Shown piece after piece: positions 11,711 to 24,865 of a DNA stretch of 64,000 nucleotides (the stretch's first letter is position 1; every line of letters starts with the position of its first letter). Origin of the DNA: Saccharina japonica (lineage: Eukaryota > Sar > Phaeophyceae > Laminariales > Laminariaceae); contig MEHQ01002045.1 in assembly GCA_008828725.1 (NCBI GenBank), positions 100,149 through 164,148 of the forward strand, written 5' to 3'. Both the position numbers and the translations under genes were made by a program. The notes under the pieces are model-generated. The model saw only the letters and a list, made by a program, of their open reading frames with translations, was not told where the DNA came from and did not search any database.

Positions 11711-12787
11711 CTACCAGAATCTCTTTAACAATGAGCATTCTGGCATCCAAAAAGGACGGGAGCTGGCCATCACAGGGTCCCGCCCCTTCGCCCCCGTACA
11801 TCCCGGTACTACGCCGCGCGATGCCCTCCCCACCGTTGCCCTTCCTCCTCCACCACCACCACAACCACCATCACAGTTACCGCTCTCGTCGCTGACATCG
11901 CCACCACCACCGATACCGACATCGCCACCGCCGTTGCTACCGCTACCGCCACCAACATCGCCGCGGTGTACATGCTCCGCAAGGGGCCTCGAGGCGCTGG
12001 GTGGGGGGCACCCCAGGGTAGTCAGAGTGTCGGCCATATGATTGGCAAACACCTCCGCAGGAGATCTGGGGACTGGTCTAAATAGAAGATGCAAGCGCCC
12101 TTTGATCTCTTCGAGGCAGACCGTGTCGGCGTTAGAGGCTTCAACTTTTTCGAGGGGGACCGCATCCGGCGGTCCCGAGTCGGCCGGTGCCTGCATGGCT
12201 GCCGGAGGCAGTGCAGCGCCCGCAACATCGTGTACCCCCTCCGCGTGAGGTTCTACAACGGGGGGGGGCGCGAGGTTCCCCAGCTCCATGGATGGCACTC
12301 CCCGGGCGGTCTCCTCCTGGGAAGGAATGGCTGCGTTGGCATGTTCCGCTGCCACAACCGGTGGTGCCGCAACCGGAGGTGCTAAGCCGGCAGGTGCCTC
12401 GACCGCCTCACCCAAGGGCACAGCAGCACCCACACCACCTTCCTCTGCCTCCGCGTGTGGTGCCTCGACGGGGGGAGCGGCAGGGAGGGCCACGGGTCCT
12501 GCTGCCGCAACCGGATGTGCCGAGCCGGGAGGTGCTTCGATGCCCCCAACCAAATGCACAGCAGCGCCCACACCACCTTCCTCTGCTTCCGCGGGGGGAT
12601 CCTCGACGGGGGGAACGGCAGGAATGGCCATGTCCTGTGGGGGGTCGATCCCGGGCGGTACACCTGCGAGGGTTTCCTCGCGTGCGGCAGTCCTCGCCGC
12701 TAAGTCGCGCAGGAAGGCGGTCACCACTGGCATGTGAGGGCGGTCCTTGGGGTCGCCGGATACAATCTGTCCCAGCACGTCGCACGT
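11711..12787 (-). CDS. Kinase A last exon: subdomain XI plus low-complexity tail
   Basis: The exon opens after GAAAG with VLGQIVSGDPKDRPHM and TAFLRDLAA, the closing helix of a kinase domain. It then runs ~340 residues through imperfect Ala/Pro repeats (for example EEGGVGAAV twice), a conserved island EEIKGRL...PRSPAEVFANHMA, a glycine-rich stretch, and RFW before the stop. Kinase B keeps the same order, including the island and RFW end. The tail has no recognised fold. Confidence 0.85.
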   Translation of the reverse strand, partial: TCDVLGQIVSGDPKDRPHMPVVTAFLRDLAARTAAREETLAGVPPGIDPPQDMAIPAVPPVEDPPAEAEEGGVGAAVHLVGGIEAPPGSAHPVAAAGPVALPAAPPVEAPHAEAEEGGVGAAVPLGEAVEAPAGLAPPVAAPPVVAAEHANAAIPSQEETARGVPSMELGNLAPPPVVEPHAEGVHDVAGAALPPAAMQAPADSGPPDAVPLEKVEASNADTVCLEEIKGRLHLLFRPVPRSPAEVFANHMADTLTTLGCPPPSASRPLAEHVHRGDVGGGSGSNGGGDVGIGGGGDVSDESGNCDGGCGGGGGGRATVGRASRGVVPGCTGAKGRDPVMASSRPFWMPECSLLKRFW

Positions 12788-15700
12788 CTTTCGACACACG
12801 CAAGCAGCATGGCATACAACAGGGGCGGGATGAAGCAGTCGGGAGGGCTGGGTTTACTTTGCTGCGCGTGTCGTGAAGCACAGACACCCTCGTGAACGTT
12901 ATCAAGGGGGCACGGAATACGTGTAATACATTCCTGGTACTACAGTTCCGTGGAGAAGAAAATAAGCAAAACTACCGTTCGGCTGTCACTGTGATTTCGC
13001 CAGGGGTGGTACTGAGCGCAGTGAAAGTATTCGGAGCTGAGACTTTGAGACGCAACACCACATTTCGCGAGACCGGCATGTTTGGCCATGTCGCGGGGGT
13101 TTAGGCTAGGGTGGCTAGCATTGCTTGATGAGCCAATGATACCGATGTGCCAAGTGTTTGTTTTCCAGGTCGTGCTCCATGTCTGGTGATGTGCAGCGTT
13201 GAGACTAGGATACGCCCTGGGAGCCTGAACCAAGCTTGGACTCAAGGTTGCTGAACTTGTGTTCAAGAAAGGGAACCTAGAACGCAGGAAGCAACTACCT
13301 AACTGTAAATTCGGCTCTATGAAAGAGTAGCCAGAGCAACAGCAAGAGCAGGTCGATTTTAGGTCGGAAGCGGGGAACGGGAAAAGCGATTGTCGACGGG
13401 TACAGTAAGCAGGCGTTATATCGTACCAGGTAGTGTATTTCTGTTTATATGTGACGAATAACTACTCTACCGTGCTACAGTAGAAAGTGTGTTTTCTATT
13501 AATATAAGTCAATCGTAGGTTAACGTAAGAAGGAAACTTCCTTGTTTGGTTCCGTTGGGTTTTCTGCTTGCTACACGCCCTTTACGAGCGATCGATGTTT
13601 ATGCCACACGTACAGTAGTTGGATGACAATCATGACCAAAACAATAACGTTGGTCATATGTAGATCGTTTAGTTTCCCTGCGTGTTCTTCTTTTCGCAGC
13701 TGTTTATGGTCAATCAACACTGAAGTTTACACAGCACATCGCCGGATGGCAATCAATCACGATCCTAATAATGCGATACCGGTAAAGATAGTGCATCAAA
13801 ATAGCGTGCGTACATAAGCATATACCAGGTACTTACACACTTACGTTCGAAAAAGGCAGTTACCACAGTAACTAAGTGCGGAGGAAGCTCACCTTCAACA
13901 TTGCGTCCGGGGGCAGGGCCGGGTTCAGGTTGCCGGGCTGGAGGAAAATTCTGGACATACTTCCGTCCGTCATGGTACGCAAGGTGATTTCCGCCTGTAT
14001 GAACATTTTCACAAGCCAAAAAGTAAGGTAGCCATACCACAAGCACGCTTTAGGACCGCGTAGTAGATTAGCGCGTGACAGTCACACGGACACATGCCCT
14101 CAGCTAAGTTAAGAGCTAAGGCACACATTGATATCGCTCGTGTTGTACCTAACATACGATAGAAGCGTAGCGAAAATCGACGTGAGCTTGCAGGAACGGC
14201 GCCACACGTACAGTATGCATGTAATATTCAACAAGTACAGTATGATCAAACCCTGTCCGCTCGAGCCAAGCTCGCGAGAAGAAGCGAGGCGCGCGAAAAG
14301 AGTCGACCCCTTTTGCGGACTCACCCGGAGCTGCTCCACGTTGCCACCTTCAGCTCGCAGAGCCTGAAGGCGATCCTTCTCGCCTGCTGTCATCAATAGC
14401 TGCAGGTGGTCGAAAACATCGTACGGGATGGGCAAGTAAAGTTGGCTGAGAGGCGGAGGGAAAACATACAAAATACGGGCGGGCTGACTGGCTAGCTGGT
14501 GCTGCGATGGCAGGAAACGACTACGCAGGTTCGTGTATATCAGCAGGCGGTTTATTGAGACAGCATATAACCAAGCTATATGCACTCTGCATCGCAACAC
14601 TGTTCGTTGCAGTACACGTCCCGGTATGATACCCGTCATTCCAGCCCTATATACTGACGCCCCACTAGCCACGGACACGCCCCTTACCGGGTGGGACCAC
14701 ATGTTGATAACCCCGTTCTCGTTCTTCGTGTCGGGGTGGGCCACGATCGAACACAAGTCCACCCCGACCGCGAATGTGTCTTGTGCTGGCGCCGCTTCGA
14801 CTTCGACATCCACGTTTTCTAGAGGAGACCATCCCAGGCTGCCCGTTCCCACGATTCTCATTTCGCCCACGCCTGTGGTGTTCGTGAAAAACACAAAAAG
14901 AGGGGTACGGTCTGGTGTCAGGCTGCGTGTTGGATTTGAGAGGTTGCCAGGTTGCTTAAGACAACCAAAATCCGCAAACCATGCTGGTTGTACCCTCAAT
15001 AGGTTAAGGCTATCCGTGTCGTGGTGTGGTGACGTAGGTGTGCAAATAAGAGTGTTTACAGGGGCAATGCCATGAACATGCAAAGCAACTGCACCTAAAA
15101 AAACAGTAAAAAAAAACAACGAACCCGTGAAAAGCAGGGGGGAAATATGACCAAGTGTTAAGCAGCGACATCCGACGGATTTCTCGCCCCTCAAGGCTGG
15201 TGGGTGTGTACTGGTATGCCCTCACTCCCTATGTACGTTTCACCTGTTTGATAAGTTTGTTCCTTAACCTGGAAACCAATCGTGGTATTTGCCATGCTAA
15301 GCCCCCGCTACAACAGAACCCTGTCGCGTGCATAACTAGACCGGGGAAGGTCACCTGTCAACCAGAAACGCCTTCCAACGTCCAACCCGGAGAAGTCCTA
15401 TGTTTTCTTCCTCCTACTCTGGATTCAACTATAAACAATCTGTCCCCGAAACGCGGGTGCAATACTATACTTGTAGTGAACAGGTTAGAGTCGCGGGAAC
15501 TTTTAGCGCGTTTTGTTTTCTTCCTTCCTGAAAGTCTACCTTCACTCCCGAATCCCGACTCACCGTACCACACTCCAGGGTCGGTGACCTTTCCCACGAA
15601 CTCCGTGGGGCCACCAGAGCGGCAGATGAGCACGTTCTGGCATTTCTGATCACAATGGATGATGCCAGCGCCATGCATGAAGTGAAGTCCTTCGGTGGCA

Positions 15701-18700
15701 TCCGCTTCAAAGCTGGCCACAAACAGCACAGCGCCAAGAAAGACGAAAACAGGCAAAAACACGGCGTGATGGTTCGAAACGTACCAGGTATAAAACGTCC
15801 AAGCACTGGAACGTGTACACGGGTGGGCGCCATGTTCAAATTTTGCAGGCAGTACGTATGGTACTCGCAACGTGTGCATGCTCGGCAAGGATACATACTT
15901 AGAATAGACTGCACGAAATATATTCCGACTGCGCAGGTGGTGCTAGATACTGTATCTTCATCACATCAGCGTGATAGTGGTTATAGGACGGTGATTGGAA
16001 CGGTCAACTCTACGTATATACTGTACGACGCGGAGACATTGTCCCCAACAATGTCTTCGTTCGTATTCCTGTGTAGCATACAATATCGTATAGGCAAGCA
16101 CACTGGTCACTGCAGTCTTGAAGTTATTTTTTGCTCGATCACCGGAATTAAATGCCTAAGGCAAAAATATATCGTCAAGAACACCGGCGTCAAGTGGCGA
16201 GGCGTTGGAGAATGACCCCGAGTTCGCGAAACGCGTCGATCAGCCATCTCGTTCTTCAGCACTACCATGTATGCTCACCCGATCTGCTGGGAAAGAGTAA
16301 AGGTTGTTTGGCTGGTTCCCAAAAAGGCCTGCTCCAGGTCGCACATTGCAAGCTCCATCAATATGCCCTCCGACCCCGTGACGTCGCTTATGGCGTCGAC
16401 GCCGATGATGAACTTGTGCGGATCCAGTCTGAGATGTGGGAGGTACGGGGCGAGCGGGGGCGGGTGGAACGAGAATCACCTTGGCCGTCCGAGCGTCTGA
16501 ACTCCAAGCTCCCGAACTTGCGACGCACACATCAAAACGAAGCTGTAGCACCTACAGTAAGCTACTACCCATGCGCGGCTTCGGACACTACCGCCTCGGT
16601 ATGTGAGGCGTCTCGCTGCCGACATGCGTGCGGCTATCTACTGTAAATCATGTCAGGAAGAGTACGCTGATCGCATGGTGAAACGTAGGAGGGGGGTACT
16701 CACATAGCGTAAGCAGCCATTTCCCGTACCATAATGGTCGACTCGTTCCCCTGGCACAAGAATGGAGAGGAAGGGGTCTCGTGACGTCGGCAAGGCTGAA
16801 ACGATCATGTGTAAGTGAGCGACAGCAAACATAGACTATCGCGAGCTGTGCACAGCAGCAGCAACAGCAGCGGCAGCATCATCAGTATTCATGGCCATGG
16901 CCTCATACGTGTTGTACCACGTCTGGGGCAACAGGCTATCAAGCGAACAGCAATGAACCTATACATAATATCCGTGCTATCAGAGAGAGAGAGGTACGGG
17001 GCGCATCACATTTCAATGGTGGACCACAACTATTAATAGTATATGAGTGTTTAGCTTTTATGATTTTTTCAACTACTCTACGTACAATTAATTGCTTTCG
17101 CGCTACATGAAACCTTACGTACTGGCTGGAGCGATACAAAATACCACCAGACAACTGAACAACTGAAACATCCTTGCTTCCAGCCCCCACAGCTCACTGG
17201 TAACGTCATCTTGATCGCATATATTTTCTTCGTCTTCTTGCACCGGCCTCGGCGGACGACCCCGAAGCCCCCTTCCCCAAGGATGGACACTTCGTCGAAC
17301 CGTTTCCTGGGGTCATTAAACCCGTTCGCTGCCACCTCACGTTTACACGCGCAAACACCTTGCTCTCCCTTCTTCATCACGAAAAGGTCTCGCAGGATGC
17401 CAGGAATCCACCGCTCCTTGATTGCACTCACCCTGAGAGGTTCCGCGGCAACCCCGTCAGGAAAGAGCAGGCCCAGAGCTTCCTTGCCCCTGTCCGGCTG
17501 TGGAGGGGAGGGGAAAGGGGGCGCACGTGGGGAAGACCCTTATAGCGTACCACAGCAGTAGTATGTAGTAGTTTTAGGTTTCGGAAAGGACAACGATCGG
17601 CTCACAGCAATGTTTCCCCCTGAGTCTACAAAGGAACGGCCGTGCGTGCGTTGGTGCCGCTGTGACACAAGCAACAGTCACCAGGGGTGCGCTATGTCGA
17701 CACCGATCGAAGGTTGGAATACAACAGCATACGAAAGCAGTGAAGATCAAGCTGCAAGCGCAGATTACGTTTATATAGGCGTCTCGCGCACCTCGTCGGC
17801 CCAAGCGTACGGGTCCATGTTCCGCAGAGTTTCCACCCGGCGCTTCAAGCCGTTGTTTAAAGCCTAGCTCGAGGAGGCGGCAATGCAGAGCGGCAGAGAT
17901 CGGGGTCTGAGTGTACCACAGAGACCCACAAACGGGCCACCAAGAATACCAGCAGACTCGAGCATCAAGGCATTCTATTAATAGCGGGAAAGTTGTGGGC
18001 AGACATGCTGTTACTGATTGCACTCCCTGCACGAGGTTTGGGAAGGGCTTCAAACAATGCGAATGCACATAGCTAGCCCCACGCCACGCCTCCAATAACA
18101 CGCATTAACTACATTGGCTCCTGGTACAGTACAAGTATAGTGTCGAAGTTATCAGCGTTGCGCATGCTTCCTGGCTGGCGAACCGGTACGCGCAGAAAAA
18201 AAGGTAAGCCACAGCGACACCGCACATTCACACGCTACGCGAAGACAGTAGTCCGGTGTGATTTGCCCCAAAGGAAAACAAAAAAAATCAAACCTGAGAC
18301 ATGGTCAGCGCTTCCGTCGTCTCTGCCAACTGTTTCTCCAGCTCCTCAACCCTCACATCCCTTAAAGCAAGTTGGTCCTAAGGCGACGGGGACGTTTGAC
18401 GGACGCACCGAGACACAGGGCAGCACGAGTTCGTAAACGCTGCTACATCGTTTGGTTGGGCGGGGCGTCAGTGTGTTTACGGGGCATGTTTGCTTCTGCC
18501 TTGTGCACCGCAGGAGGGTTCAGAATTAAGCATCGCGCAGAACGCATGAAGCGTACGTAGCAAACAATTGGTGTTACATGTAGTTTAGTGCCTGGTACAT
18601 CGCAGCCTTCGGCAAGGCAACGCGGGTTGTTTGTTCTTTGCCGTCGAGCCGCTTCTGAGCCTACACGGGGGTGTGCGTCGCGCGCGGTTGTTCCATCAAA

Positions 18701-19730
18701 CTAGCTGGTCAAACAACGCAGTTCAGCCGCAGCCGCAGCGGCCGCAGCACCAGAAGCGGTATCAGCAGCAGTGACAGCAGCAGCCCCAAGGGCATCCTAA
18801 AACAAAAAGTAAATACAAGGTGTTCGTATAAAATACCTGCTACTACTATTATACTGTTGTGCTGTACTGCTGTAGTGTAGAAACAAGCGTTGCAAACGGC
18901 GACTCACAGTAGCCAACTGCTGGCCCCTTTCAGCGTCTTCCGCTCTTTGACGGCAAGCGGCAATCTCGCGCCGAAATCTCTCGCACATCGCGGCTTGCGT
19001 CCTGGGCGGCGAGTTAGTGACGAGGGCAATTGGTACAGCCTGGCAACAGGGGGGAGAGGAAGGGAGGAAGGAAACGAGAAACGGAGCGCACGACGACGCG
19101 CGGTTGGCAGTCCGACAAGCGCTCAGTTTTCAAGTTTTGCTATTGTGTCTCGTGCAAGCGAGGTATTTATGAAACACACACACACACTCGCGCGCTCGTA
19201 CATACCAGGTACATACCAGTACTATTTCCCGGTGGTTGGACTTTTAGTTGAGAACGATCTCCAAACTCGATCATCGGAGCTGAGATACGTACCGGGGTCG
19301 TGATCCTCGCAATCAGGGCCTACAAAAGCGTGGGGATGTGGGGATACATCTCGCACGCGGCGGCCTGTGCAGTGACTGTCGGCAAGCGGTCTCTCTCGTT
19401 TGACGATGCCAAACAAGTCACCCGATCTGCTTCCGGCAACGAAGGTACAAGTGCTGGTACATACCTGGCACCAGGTAGTCTGTTTGCTCCTCTATGCTGC
19501 CCGTCCGTATGATATCATATGTACGACCGAACCGGCAGGCAGCAGGCACAACAGCAGTAGTTTTTGATGCACGCACTGTTGTCGAGGTATGGACAATCCC
19601 GCAGTCGCTACACGCGACTACTGCACGCCAGGTCGACACTCACCTGTTGAAGACCGTTACCGATGCCCTCGTTGCTCTGACGAGCGGGGCTGCCCATCTG
19701 GCCTATGCCAACCTCTGTCCCGCGTATCAT
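11711..19730 (-). CDS. TKL-like protein kinase A, multi-exon
   Basis: Twelve exons on the minus strand join without frame conflict: 19644-19730, 18908-19039, 18294-18377, 17792-17863, 17198-17497, 16704-16795, 16279-16428, 15564-15712, 14688-14872, 14325-14501, 13893-13994 and 11711-12787, giving about 868 residues. Residues 30-101 are coiled-coil-like. The kinase domain shows the glycine loop GEGGFGVV, YAIK (ATP lysine ~221), helix-C Glu in VREMAAYA (~250), hinge LMELAMCDLE, catalytic loop HCDQKCQN (Asp ~327, Lys, Asn), DPG in place of DFG (~350), SPLE in place of APE, QDTFAVGVD (subdomain IX) and DPKDRP (subdomain XI). A ~340-residue Ala/Pro-rich, then Gly-rich tail ends in LLKRFW. Catalytic residues are present, so it could be active; the Arg of HRD is Cys. 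The start and the acceptor at 14501 are uncertain: a stronger-looking acceptor at 14445 would break phase. Exons may be missing between 19040 and 19643. Confidence 0.8.
15564..15712 (-). CDS. Kinase A catalytic-loop exon
   Basis: A 149-nt exon with acceptor GGCCAG and donor GTGAGT. It encodes EGLHFMHGAGIIHCDQKCQN followed by VLICRSGG and VTDPGVWYG. Exon length and phases are identical to 40883-41031 in kinase B. Damaged versions with an inverted insertion occur at 56164-56394 and 61069-61321. Confidence 0.88.
17198..17497 (-). CDS. Kinase A exon with glycine loop and ATP lysine
   Basis: A 300-nt, phase-0 exon bounded by CCACAG and GTGAGC. It begins with a conserved pre-kinase segment (PDGVAA..., then a Trp-Pro pair in KERWIPG, and the CACKRE motif), followed by ILGEGGFGVV and YAIK. 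The matching exon in kinase B is 297 nt, and a damaged one lies at 58922-59192. The pre-kinase segment is conserved in all three, which suggests it is a functional part of the family. Confidence 0.88.
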
Positions 19731-19744
19731 TGTTGCGCTCTGTT

Positions 19745-22700
19745 GGAGTTGGTTACACACAGCAAGCAGCAGCAGGAGCAGCAGTGGGGTGGTGCAACGA
19801 TGGGGTGTCGTGACTTATTTTTGAAGTAAGTTGTGTGCCGCCGTCGAAAATCGCAACGCAATCAATCACACGGGAGCCGCTGATGGACCAGCAAAGATGA
19901 CAACCACACCGCTGCCGCGCGGGCGCACTCACCTCGCCTCCTGTTGTCACTCTACGTAGGCCTTGCCCGGGTGTGATGCAGAATGCTCCATCATCAGGAA
20001 TATGACCTGAGGAAACCTGAGGCGTTTCAAGTCCGGGGATGTATGAGCTATCCCGTTGGCATATGCCACCGAAAAAAAAACGTATCCAGCAGTATCCAGA
20101 ATAAAACATTTAAGATCTATCTACTGTATGTAGCCGGGGAGCTCTGCAAGGCCTGCATGAAAACCTGCTGGCATCCCAGTCTCGTCAATAAATAGCCGAT
20201 GTTCCTAAGTGAGAATAGCCTTTCCGATGAGAATGATAATCGATTTTAGTAGTTTGTTGTTTTTTAAGAGTTGAATTTCGCTCATCACACAGTCAAAAAT
20301 TGACCTACAATAGTACGTATAAGGAAATTATTATTTAGGGACGAGGTACCTCGCCCATAAATCCCGATTTTCTTTGATCTTGAGACTGCCGACGATGCCG
20401 ATGCCGATTTTTTTTTTGTCGTCGTCCTCGACGGCTGCCACAAATGACAACATTGACATTTTACAGTGTAAAATGTGACTTTAAGTAAAAATACATCTCT
20501 TACAATATTACCAAACCCAATATTTTCAATTATCATTCTCACCAGAAAAACATTTATTATTTCTCAATTTGGAAAATCGGCTGTTAATGACTCTGTGAGC
20601 AAATCTCTGGGCCCTGGACAAAATCGAGTGCCGCCGTATGAAATGGATACGTAAAAGCTAAAAGTTTCAACCCCAGGTCCAAGTACGAACTGCAGCTATT
20701 TATGTATTGCCGTGGAGAGCTCTCGCAGACACGATGGATGGACTGCTATTAATAATACTGACAAGCGAAAGTTTTATTTCAAGTCCCCCGCGAGCCCGCG
20801 GGCCGCGAGATACAGCCGGCCGTTGATTGATTGAATACTTACTACCTGGTACGTACCAGGGTAAAGTTTATGCAAAAATCAACATTTCGGGGAAGTTGAA
20901 GATACAGAGTACCAGATACGCACGATGTATTGTATTGGTACGTCGTAAGTTGAATACAAGTGAGGGGCTATCAACAGTAATACGTACGACGTAGTGTCGG
21001 CCAAAAAACCGGCCCTATTCAGGACACCAGCAATATATACGAGCATTGCAAATAATACCGATAGAGGCACTGTTGGGGGGGTTGGATGCCCTCAATAATA
21101 GTAGTGCCGATGCCGACACAACAAAAACATGGTTTTATAGATGGTGTCGCTACGTATTAATAGGAACTCGCGCAGCAGGATACTTGTAACTGTCGTCAAT
21201 TTGTGTGCGTTGGGTGTTGACGGTGGCCGGTGTGTGGTGTTAACTCCGATGTGAAAAATTAGGAGATCATCGCGGTCGTACGTAGATCCACCTGACAGCG
21301 ATTTCGAAGAGGGTTTCTAAAACAAGCGCCGTCGAAATGGCGTTGGTTCGAAGAAACAGTTGGATTGTATTGTGCCATACTTGAACTACAATGCCCACTA
21401 GAAGAGTGCAACATGACGGGGGAATTCAACGGCGGAGGACGGAGAGGGATCTGGGCAACATACATCGGCAGCAGGTGTGCTTCACGGTGAACGCGAAGCG
21501 GAGTATAATGCGTACTGCGGGATACAACTGCAACCAGCAGCACTGCTCGTTTTATTTTGGTCTTCATGAAGGACATGCCGAAAGTAGTACGTCGTATAGA
21601 TAGGCCGATTACACTCCACCCCCCCCCGGATGCTAAGTAGATACCAGATTCAACAGAGAGAGGATACTACCATGATAGTTCCCTTTCGTTTTTTATTCTT
21701 TCGTCGTTGGTTGCTTTCGATGCACGTGTGTATGTATTATACAACTTGTGGGTTTTGTCTCCACATTGATGATGAATCGTCCTTTCTACTCAATACAGTA
21801 TCAGCACAACCAGTGTCGTTCCTGGTTCTTCATCCTACACTGAGAGGTGCAAATGATGTGGTCACAGACCGTTGCGAGAAAAATAAAAATAAAAACATAA
21901 GAAGAAGAATATTATCGAGGTTAGCAAATGAAATGCCAAACTACCGGTTACGAAAGCTCAACAATAAAAGCCAATCTAAAACAGTGTAACAAACCAAAAT
22001 GAATGCTGAAACGAGACAGAACACATTGACGCAAGAAGATGAAACTACAATGCAAGAGGTACACGTGATGGAGAAAACAACTATTAATACTACCGTTGCA
22101 CAAACGAACGAAGCAACATCAACACGAAGGAGAGAGAGAAACACCCGGAGGAAGTCGGAGAAGAAGAAAAGAAGACGGAAAGATAATATGGCCAAACGCA
22201 AAGGCAGCAATTGCAGCATATGTTTATATCACTGCTACATACGTAGTCGAGCCGGGCACCTTGCCGCACCATCGACTATCTTCTTGCCACTCTTGTCGAA
22301 AGCGGTGTCAAGCGCCATACCAGTGCTGCCGGTGTCGCGCTCCCACCCCCCCAAGGAAAAATACAAAAACAGAACCAAAATATGAAAACTATGTATAATT
22401 CGGGGCAGCGATAGCACAGGTTCCGTTTAATAGTCGAATCGATGCTTTGCCACACGATCTGCCATTTAGCTTCTGCTTTCCCCGACAACGGTATCAGTAC
22501 GGCTGCCCCACACCCGCCCCCTCCCCCTCGTTCCCCTTGTCGTCACTTTCGGTATCCTCTGCGGCGTGGCGTGGCCAGCTGCTCTCCAACTCGTCCCTGT
22601 ACCACCTTGCCACGGAACAGCCCGCCGATACCACGACGCCCCGATACCACGTGCCACCTTTCTTAGCCACAGTGGACTATTAATACGACTACACCAACAC

Positions 22701-24840
22701 TATATATACTCAAAACAACAAATATGGCATTTTCGTGGGTCCCTCAGTGACTCGAAACATCTCGAGCTCGTCTGCCTGATAATGGACCCAGTTTTTTCCT
22801 GGTCGGGCTTATCGTATCACCACCTCTACCACCATCACCGCCACCGTTTTATTTTCTTCTGTTTATGCCCTCGCATAGAGCTACGAATAGCCTAGACAAA
22901 AAGGTTGACCAATGCCTCGGCAGCCGAGCCGGGAAACAGGAGGTCAACGAGAAGACTTCCTCCACCTGGTGTCGGCGAACAGACGGACTAAGGCCAGGCG
23001 GCCACCTCCAATCTCCTGAAAAAAACAACGCGCCAGCGAGGGCACGGCTACTGCCCCGGTCCGCGTTCCCGTTGAGATAGGATTATCTCAGGAGATGGGA
23101 GGAGGCGGCTAGGCCTTGATCACCCTGGTTGACAGCACCAGGCCGAGGGAATTCCACATCAGATCCGCTTAGGGGTCACCGGTAGCAGGACTGGTAGGGG
23201 TTCGCGGCAGTGGCGACGCCGTGGGAGGCTTGGTCGAAGAGGGGCGCTCTTCACACCTCCACTTGGTAGGGCAACACATGGAGGGAGAGGGCAATGCTCA
23301 TCGAATGCCTTTCCTGCGAGATATCATGCAGTGCATGCACCTCCCCCCCCCCCCGTTGCGGCTCTCGACATGATCAGCGATCTCCCGCCTGCAATCGGCG
23401 ATTCCAGGCTGTGAACGGCGAGCTGCAGTCGACGATTGGCCAAAACGCGGTCGACCATCGAGCGAGTGAGCTAGCGACAGTGCCTGTCATCGTCAGCGGT
23501 TGCGGCGGTGGCGGTGGCAGTGGCAGAGATGGTGGTCACGTATGCGTGCCGGGAGGAGCGGTCATTGTCGGTACCGGAGCTGCCACCCCTATTTTTCTAC
23601 AGGGCCGCAAGGAAGGAATCACGCCAGCAAGCAAGCAAGGAAACACCTAAGCCAACACAACAGCATAAAGGCAAGAAAACAAGCAAGCAAAGGAGCAAGC
23701 ACAAAATAATGCAAACAAGCACAAAAGCAAGCCCAAACTACAGCAGTGCCATAAAAATGTGCCCCCCCCCGCTCTCACCGTCTGCATGCCCAGAAGACCC
23801 CGGCGCGATTTTGCGCCAGCCAATCAACCGTGGAAGCTCGAGTGCGACCACTTGCCGTCAGCCAGTTGGAAACAATAGCTCAACAGCGATCACGTGCCAT
23901 TAGCCAATCAGAAGTGCATAATCTCGACGGAGCCGCCTGCTCATCGCCGGCTTGTTCGCACATCTCCCTTGGGACGAATAACCCCCGACACTCGATCACC
24001 TGCAAGATAGTCTGCGGGTGGAGGAGGGGCGGGGGGGTGCGTTGTGGGAGGGAGGGGGTCAACGGTTTTTAGTTGTTTGAGGGGGTGGTCAGTGGAATGT
24101 TTAGAGGGGGGGGGGTCGGTGACATGTTTCGAGGGTCAGAGGTATGATTGGGGTCGGGAGCGGTCTCCATCGTGAACGGGTGTCACTCGGCGCAAGGGTC
24201 CGTCCAATGAGAGACGAAGACAGAGCCAGACAGAGGAAGGTAGAAAGAGAGGTGGCCTGCGAATGTTTGGTTTATATGTCTGGGGGGAGCGAGGGAGGAT
24301 GTTGCATCAAGTGACATGGCCAGGGCTTTAACCAACTCGGCATCTCGCGTGGACAAACTACACTGTTAATATTACTATTAATAGTTGGAATTGAAGAAGG
24401 GCACTTTTCACCCAATATACAGGGTCAAGGGTGAGCGAAACCCGTCCGACGGCGCATGGATGCATACCAAAAAACAGATCCTGGTATGTATCCAATAATA
24501 CACGCTCGCCACACGAGAAAGCCGCACGGTGATATCTAACTTATTCCTGCGGTTCACGTATAGGTGAAGACCAGACACACCATCGCTCGGTTGCACGAAC
24601 CCGAGCGGGCCCTATCGCTAACATACCCAGGCCCGATGAGTAACCGAAACCACCTACACAGGCGCACCGCAGGTGGGTCGCAGGAGCGGCTTAACCTTAT
24701 CCAGTCAAGATGGCATTATAAGCGACCACCACGGCTCCTCAATCGCCTCGGAAAACACGCCGCCTTCGGGCTGCTAGCAATTAATAGCGACGAGCAGCAC
24801 TGCTATCACAGCCTACTCGTACCACTGCTCGGTGAAATTT
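19745..24840. other. Repeat-rich spacer upstream of kinase A, no confident gene
   Basis: Beyond the kinase A 5' end (duplication with copy B fades near 20050), I see one TIR-like element (20229-20545), short homopolymers, and a 128-residue Lys/Arg-rich ORF at 21999-22385 with no recognised motif. Segments near 23000-24300 are GC-rich with poly-G/C runs and show no family signature. Confidence 0.4.
20229..20545. mobile_element. Possible TIR element of ~315 bp
   Basis: GATGAGAATGATAATCGATTTT on the left and the reverse complement of TCAATTATCATTCTCACC on the right form imperfect terminal inverted repeats of about 20 bp. A second internal palindrome lies around 20447-20482 (CATTTTACAGTGTAAAATG). 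There is no coding capacity. Only one copy was found in this window, so the call is tentative. Confidence 0.35.
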
Positions 24841-24865
24841 CACTTGAATGGGAGTATTATACGTA

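Noticed and set aside
12187-12876. 229-residue plus-strand reading frame
   Set aside because: It is antisense to the kinase A tail exon. High GC and Ala/Pro codons keep several frames open, and the minus frame is the one conserved in kinase B.
12940-13270. Possible extra kinase exon between the 34-codon exon and the last exon
   Set aside because: Only a short nucleotide match (AACGCTGCAC) is shared with 39105-39125. The deduced peptides diverge at once, and the flanking exons already join in phase.
17628-17668. Possible small exon (RHQRTHGRSF in A, RHRRARGHSV in B)
   Set aside because: Conserved between copies and preceded by an acceptor-like CACAG in A, but no convincing donor and B lacks the acceptor AG. 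Kept out of the gene models.
19220-19420. Possible additional N-terminal kinase exon (GRRVRDV...HDPGT)
   Set aside because: The counterpart at 45520-45680 is similar, but the acceptor is lost in B and the frames drift by a 4-nt indel, so it was not joined.
21999-22385. 128-residue Lys/Arg-rich reading frame with ATG
   Set aside because: A-rich low-complexity sequence explains the composition. No conserved motif and no second copy.
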